DNA of 64,000 nucleotides from an uncultured Porphyromonadaceae bacterium (GTDB lineage Bacteria; Bacteroidota; Bacteroidia; Bacteroidales; Barnesiellaceae). The stretch spans positions 124,001-188,000 of the forward strand of contig UPYI01000005.1 of assembly GCA_900538555.1 (NCBI GenBank), written 5' to 3'. Below the pieces are notes generated by a model. The model saw only the letters and a program-made list of their open reading frames with translations. It was not told where the DNA came from and searched no databases. The translations under genes were made by a program, and so were the position numbers. Positions 61,855 to 64,000 of this stretch are shown piece after piece. Numbering within the stretch: position 1 is the first letter of the stretch; every line of letters begins with the position of its first letter.

Positions 61855-62409
61855 TTAAAGGTAATCGCCGAGGCAGCACCGCAAATGCGACAATGCCCGC
61901 TTCATGTGATACTTGACCGTATTGACGGTTATGCCGGTCTCTTCTGCAATCTCTTCGTAACTCTTGCGGTAAGTCCGGCTCAGGACAAATACCCGTCGGG
62001 ATTCGGGCGGAATGGTAGCTACGGCTACTTTTATTTTCTTTTCCAGCTCTTTCTCCAACAGGATGCCCAATGGCGAAGTCTCCACTGTGAGTGCCTCTTT
62101 CTCATTCGAATCGTTTTCCAATGCCGATATGGAAACTTCGGTGCGGGCGCGTTTGGTGTTCAGGAAGTTCGTACAGGCGTTGCGCACGGAGGTCATCAGG
62201 TACGCTCTCAGCGAGGTGTGCAATTCGAGTTTTTCGCGGATTTCCCACAAATGAATTATAGCGTCTCCGACAATCATCTCGGCAAGCAGTTTGTCTCTGA
62301 CATAATTATATGCCACCGCACAAAGAGTCTGATAGTGGATCGTGTACAGCATCTTCCACGCCCGCTCGTTTCCTTGTTTCAGAGATTGTATGAGTTGTTG
62401 TTCTTTCAT
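61855..62409 (-). CDS. ECF-type RNA polymerase sigma factor
   Basis: 184 residues. Region 2 is 'AWKMLYTIHYQTLCAVAYNY' and 'LAEMIVGDAIIHLWEIREKL', with 'RAYLMTSVRNACTNFL'. Region 4 is 'TIPPESRRVFVLSRTYRKSY' and 'EEIAEETGITVNTVKYHMKR', then 'ALSHLRCCLGDYL'. This is the Bacteroidota FecI-like sigma-70 ECF group controlling polysaccharide loci. The start lies 20 bp after the stop of the upstream GH43 gene, so it may be co-transcribed with it. The likely target promoter is that of susC or of the operon itself; no matching repeated promoter pair was recognised. Confidence 0.95.
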   Translation of the reverse strand: MKEQQLIQSLKQGNERAWKMLYTIHYQTLCAVAYNYVRDKLLAEMIVGDAIIHLWEIREKLELHTSLRAYLMTSVRNACTNFLNTKRARTEVSISALENDSNEKEALTVETSPLGILLEKELEKKIKVAVATIPPESRRVFVLSRTYRKSYEEIAEETGITVNTVKYHMKRALSHLRCCLGDYL

Positions 62410-62429
62410 TGTGCAAGAATCAATGATCC

Positions 62430-64000
62430 TTAACGGAGTGCGATTTTAACGGTTCGGTTGCCGCTGCGGCAAAGGTAGATGCCCGGTTGCAGGGCGTTGA
62501 GATCCAACTGCATTTCGTCGGTGCGCAGTACGCAGTGTCCCGATATCGACAGCACCTCGATTCCTCGTTCGCAGGATTTCACTGTTTTCCCGTCAAAACC
62601 GATTCCGGACGAATTGCTGTCGGCAGTCATCTCTTCTACGCCGCTGACGGCGGCAGGAGTATAGAGGTAGAACGCATCGATCGAGAAGTTGGAATCTTTC
62701 AGCCTTCCGGCTTGGATTTTCAGATAATCACCCGTCCATTTCCCGGATGCCAGTATTTCCGGATCGAAGCCGGGACAGATTTCCGCTATGCGGCTGAACG
62801 GAATGTCGAGTCCGATCCATCCGTTCCCGACAGGCCAATGGGCAATCACGGGGTAACCGGTAGCATATCCGTTTATGGCAAACGAAAATGCCGGTGCTGT
62901 GCCGTTGTTGAAGAAGTCCATGCCGAAAAGTTCGGGCTCGGCATCGGTGCGCAGGGCTATCCGCAACCGTGTGTCGGAATTTACATGCGAGAGGTCGATA
63001 CCAATTTCTCCGCTATTGAACACGATGGAGCTGAGACCGTTGCCGGTGATGAAGTACGACTGGTAGTCTTCGCCGTTGTCTACACCCTGAACGGGACGCG
63101 GAGTATATTTCCGCATCAGCAGGCGTGTGATGCTGCGTCCGTCCGATTCGGGGGCGTAGTGGGTTACTTTGTTTTTGGAGCTGGATTCAAGCATGCGGAG
63201 TGCGTCGGGCGACATCTGGAAAACGTCGTAGTATCCGTGTGCATCCGACATAGCCGATGTGGAGGGATTTTCGACAACCCAATCGCTTGGGAATTGCGGC
63301 GCTTCCTGTTCGGCATGCGCCGGAGAACCGGTTTGGAGATATGGCCATCCGTTTTCGTCCCAGTAGAGTTTGTCGAGCAACGGCATTCGTTTTTCGAACT
63401 CCTCTCCCTTGACGTGCCCGTGACATATAAACCATGTGTCGCCGGCTCCGTCGGTCAGAATCGGAGCGTTGTGTCCGTTCCCGGTAAATTTGTAATTGTT
63501 GTTGGTCAGGGTGTTGTCGCTGTTCAGCGCATCTCCGCCTTTGAGGAATGCTACCCCGTTGCGGTCTTTGTATGGACCGAAAACCGATTTCGACCGGCCT
63601 ACGACTACCCGGTAGGTAGTCCATGCGTAGCTTCCTATCGAGGCGAACATGTAGTACCAGTCGCCCCGTTTGTATATTTCCGTACCTTCGATAAGCGTGC
63701 CTGCCGTCTGCACCTTTTTGGAAAGGTCGTAGGAGATGTCTATATTTTCATTGATCTGTATCTCCATTGCCCACATGTTGGTGGTAGACCCCCAGAAAAG
63801 GTAATGTTTCCCTGCATCCGAGAAGTAGAACGGGTCGATGGTGTTGTCGCATCCGACATCGTTCCCGTCGAACAGTTTTCCCCGGTTGGTCCAGGGTCCC
63901 GACGGATGGTCGGCGACTGCATATCCGAGATAATTGGCGTAATTGTCCGCATCGGGAAGATTGACGCTGTAAAACAGAACATATTTCCCATGTATATGGC
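62430..64000 (-). CDS. GH43 arabinanase-like enzyme with type IX sorting tail, N-terminus cut by window edge
   Basis: 522 residues are visible; the frame is open to base 64000 ('GKYVLFYSVNLPDADNY' near the edge), so the start and the first catalytic Asp are outside. Visible GH43 motifs: 'CDNTIDPFYFSDAGKHYLF' (second Asp region) and 'GTLIEGTEIYKRGDWYYMFA', whose Glu would be the general acid. Then 'KFTGNGHNAPILTDGAGDTW' and 'DKLYWDENGWPYL'. A second beta-sandwich domain spans roughly the last 250 residues. The end ('EVLSISGHCVLRTDEMQLDL ... GIYLCRSGNRTVKIALR') is a type IX sorting tail. It is probably an arabinan or arabinoxylan-side-chain hydrolase. It precedes the ECF sigma gene by 20 bp. 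Confidence 0.88.
   Translation of the reverse strand, partial: HIHGKYVLFYSVNLPDADNYANYLGYAVADHPSGPWTNRGKLFDGNDVGCDNTIDPFYFSDAGKHYLFWGSTTNMWAMEIQINENIDISYDLSKKVQTAGTLIEGTEIYKRGDWYYMFASIGSYAWTTYRVVVGRSKSVFGPYKDRNGVAFLKGGDALNSDNTLTNNNYKFTGNGHNAPILTDGAGDTWFICHGHVKGEEFEKRMPLLDKLYWDENGWPYLQTGSPAHAEQEAPQFPSDWVVENPSTSAMSDAHGYYDVFQMSPDALRMLESSSKNKVTHYAPESDGRSITRLLMRKYTPRPVQGVDNGEDYQSYFITGNGLSSIVFNSGEIGIDLSHVNSDTRLRIALRTDAEPELFGMDFFNNGTAPAFSFAINGYATGYPVIAHWPVGNGWIGLDIPFSRIAEICPGFDPEILASGKWTGDYLKIQAGRLKDSNFSIDAFYLYTPAAVSGVEEMTADSNSSGIGFDGKTVKSCERGIEVLSISGHCVLRTDEMQLDLNALQPGIYLCRSGNRTVKIALR

Overview
The window is a stretch of a Bacteroidales chromosome. Supporting signs are type IX secretion components (PorU, PorT) with secreted proteins carrying type IX sorting tails, SusC/SusD pairs, an FecR-type anti-sigma factor with a TonB-linked transducer, Bacteroidota-style promoters (TTG, about 20 bp, TAnnTTTG) and weak ribosome binding sites. 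A gut genus related to Barnesiella, Coprobacter or Tannerella would fit, but family level cannot be fixed from the sequence alone. No rRNA, tRNA or CRISPR array was seen. Layout: 1-6130 (minus) holds two PorU-like genes bracketing rex and a fumarylacetoacetate-hydrolase-family gene. 6384-16450 (plus) holds an SUI1/eIF1-like factor, a RecB-like helicase-nuclease, porT, a membrane-spanning TPR/AraC regulator and a 1278-residue type IX cargo protein. 16.6-18.5 kb is an A+T-rich foreign-looking island: an AAA ATPase behind three 33-bp direct repeats, closed by a palindrome that looks like two fused insertion-sequence ends. 18.5-20.2 kb holds a 5'-nucleotidase split over two genes. 20.3-28.5 kb (minus) holds four secreted surface proteins, two of which share an almost identical 3' cassette, and between those two a broken AlbA_2/Schlafen-type gene. 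28.5-41.4 kb is a probable beta-glucan locus. A minus-strand operon carries two GH16 enzymes and three partner proteins, and a divergent plus-strand operon carries SusC, SusD, GH3 and an FAD-dependent oxidoreductase with a golvesin-like tail. 41.5-48.9 kb is mostly housekeeping: tcdA, a LolD-like ATPase and a NigD-like lipoprotein overlapping by ATGA junctions, a secreted protein with 20 cysteines, a PDZ protein, a probable 6S-type RNA, a gene remnant and a CPA2 antiporter with Usp-like domains. 49.3-64.0 kb (minus) is a second polysaccharide locus: GH43 (cut by the window edge), ECF sigma factor, FecR anti-sigma factor, SusC with an STN domain, SusD, GH43-like lipoprotein, GH3 and GH36. The inferred logic of the second locus is that SusC-STN senses its ligand, FecR releases the sigma factor, and the sigma factor drives the locus. 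Many secreted enzymes and adhesins end in type IX sorting domains, so the PorU/PorT machinery at the left of the window would process proteins encoded further right. No fully new multi-gene system is proven. The best leads are the duplicated PorU, the operon built on a shared N-terminal domain with GH16, the exchanged C-terminal cassette, the Cys-rich secreted protein, the repeat-controlled ATPase island and the structured RNA.
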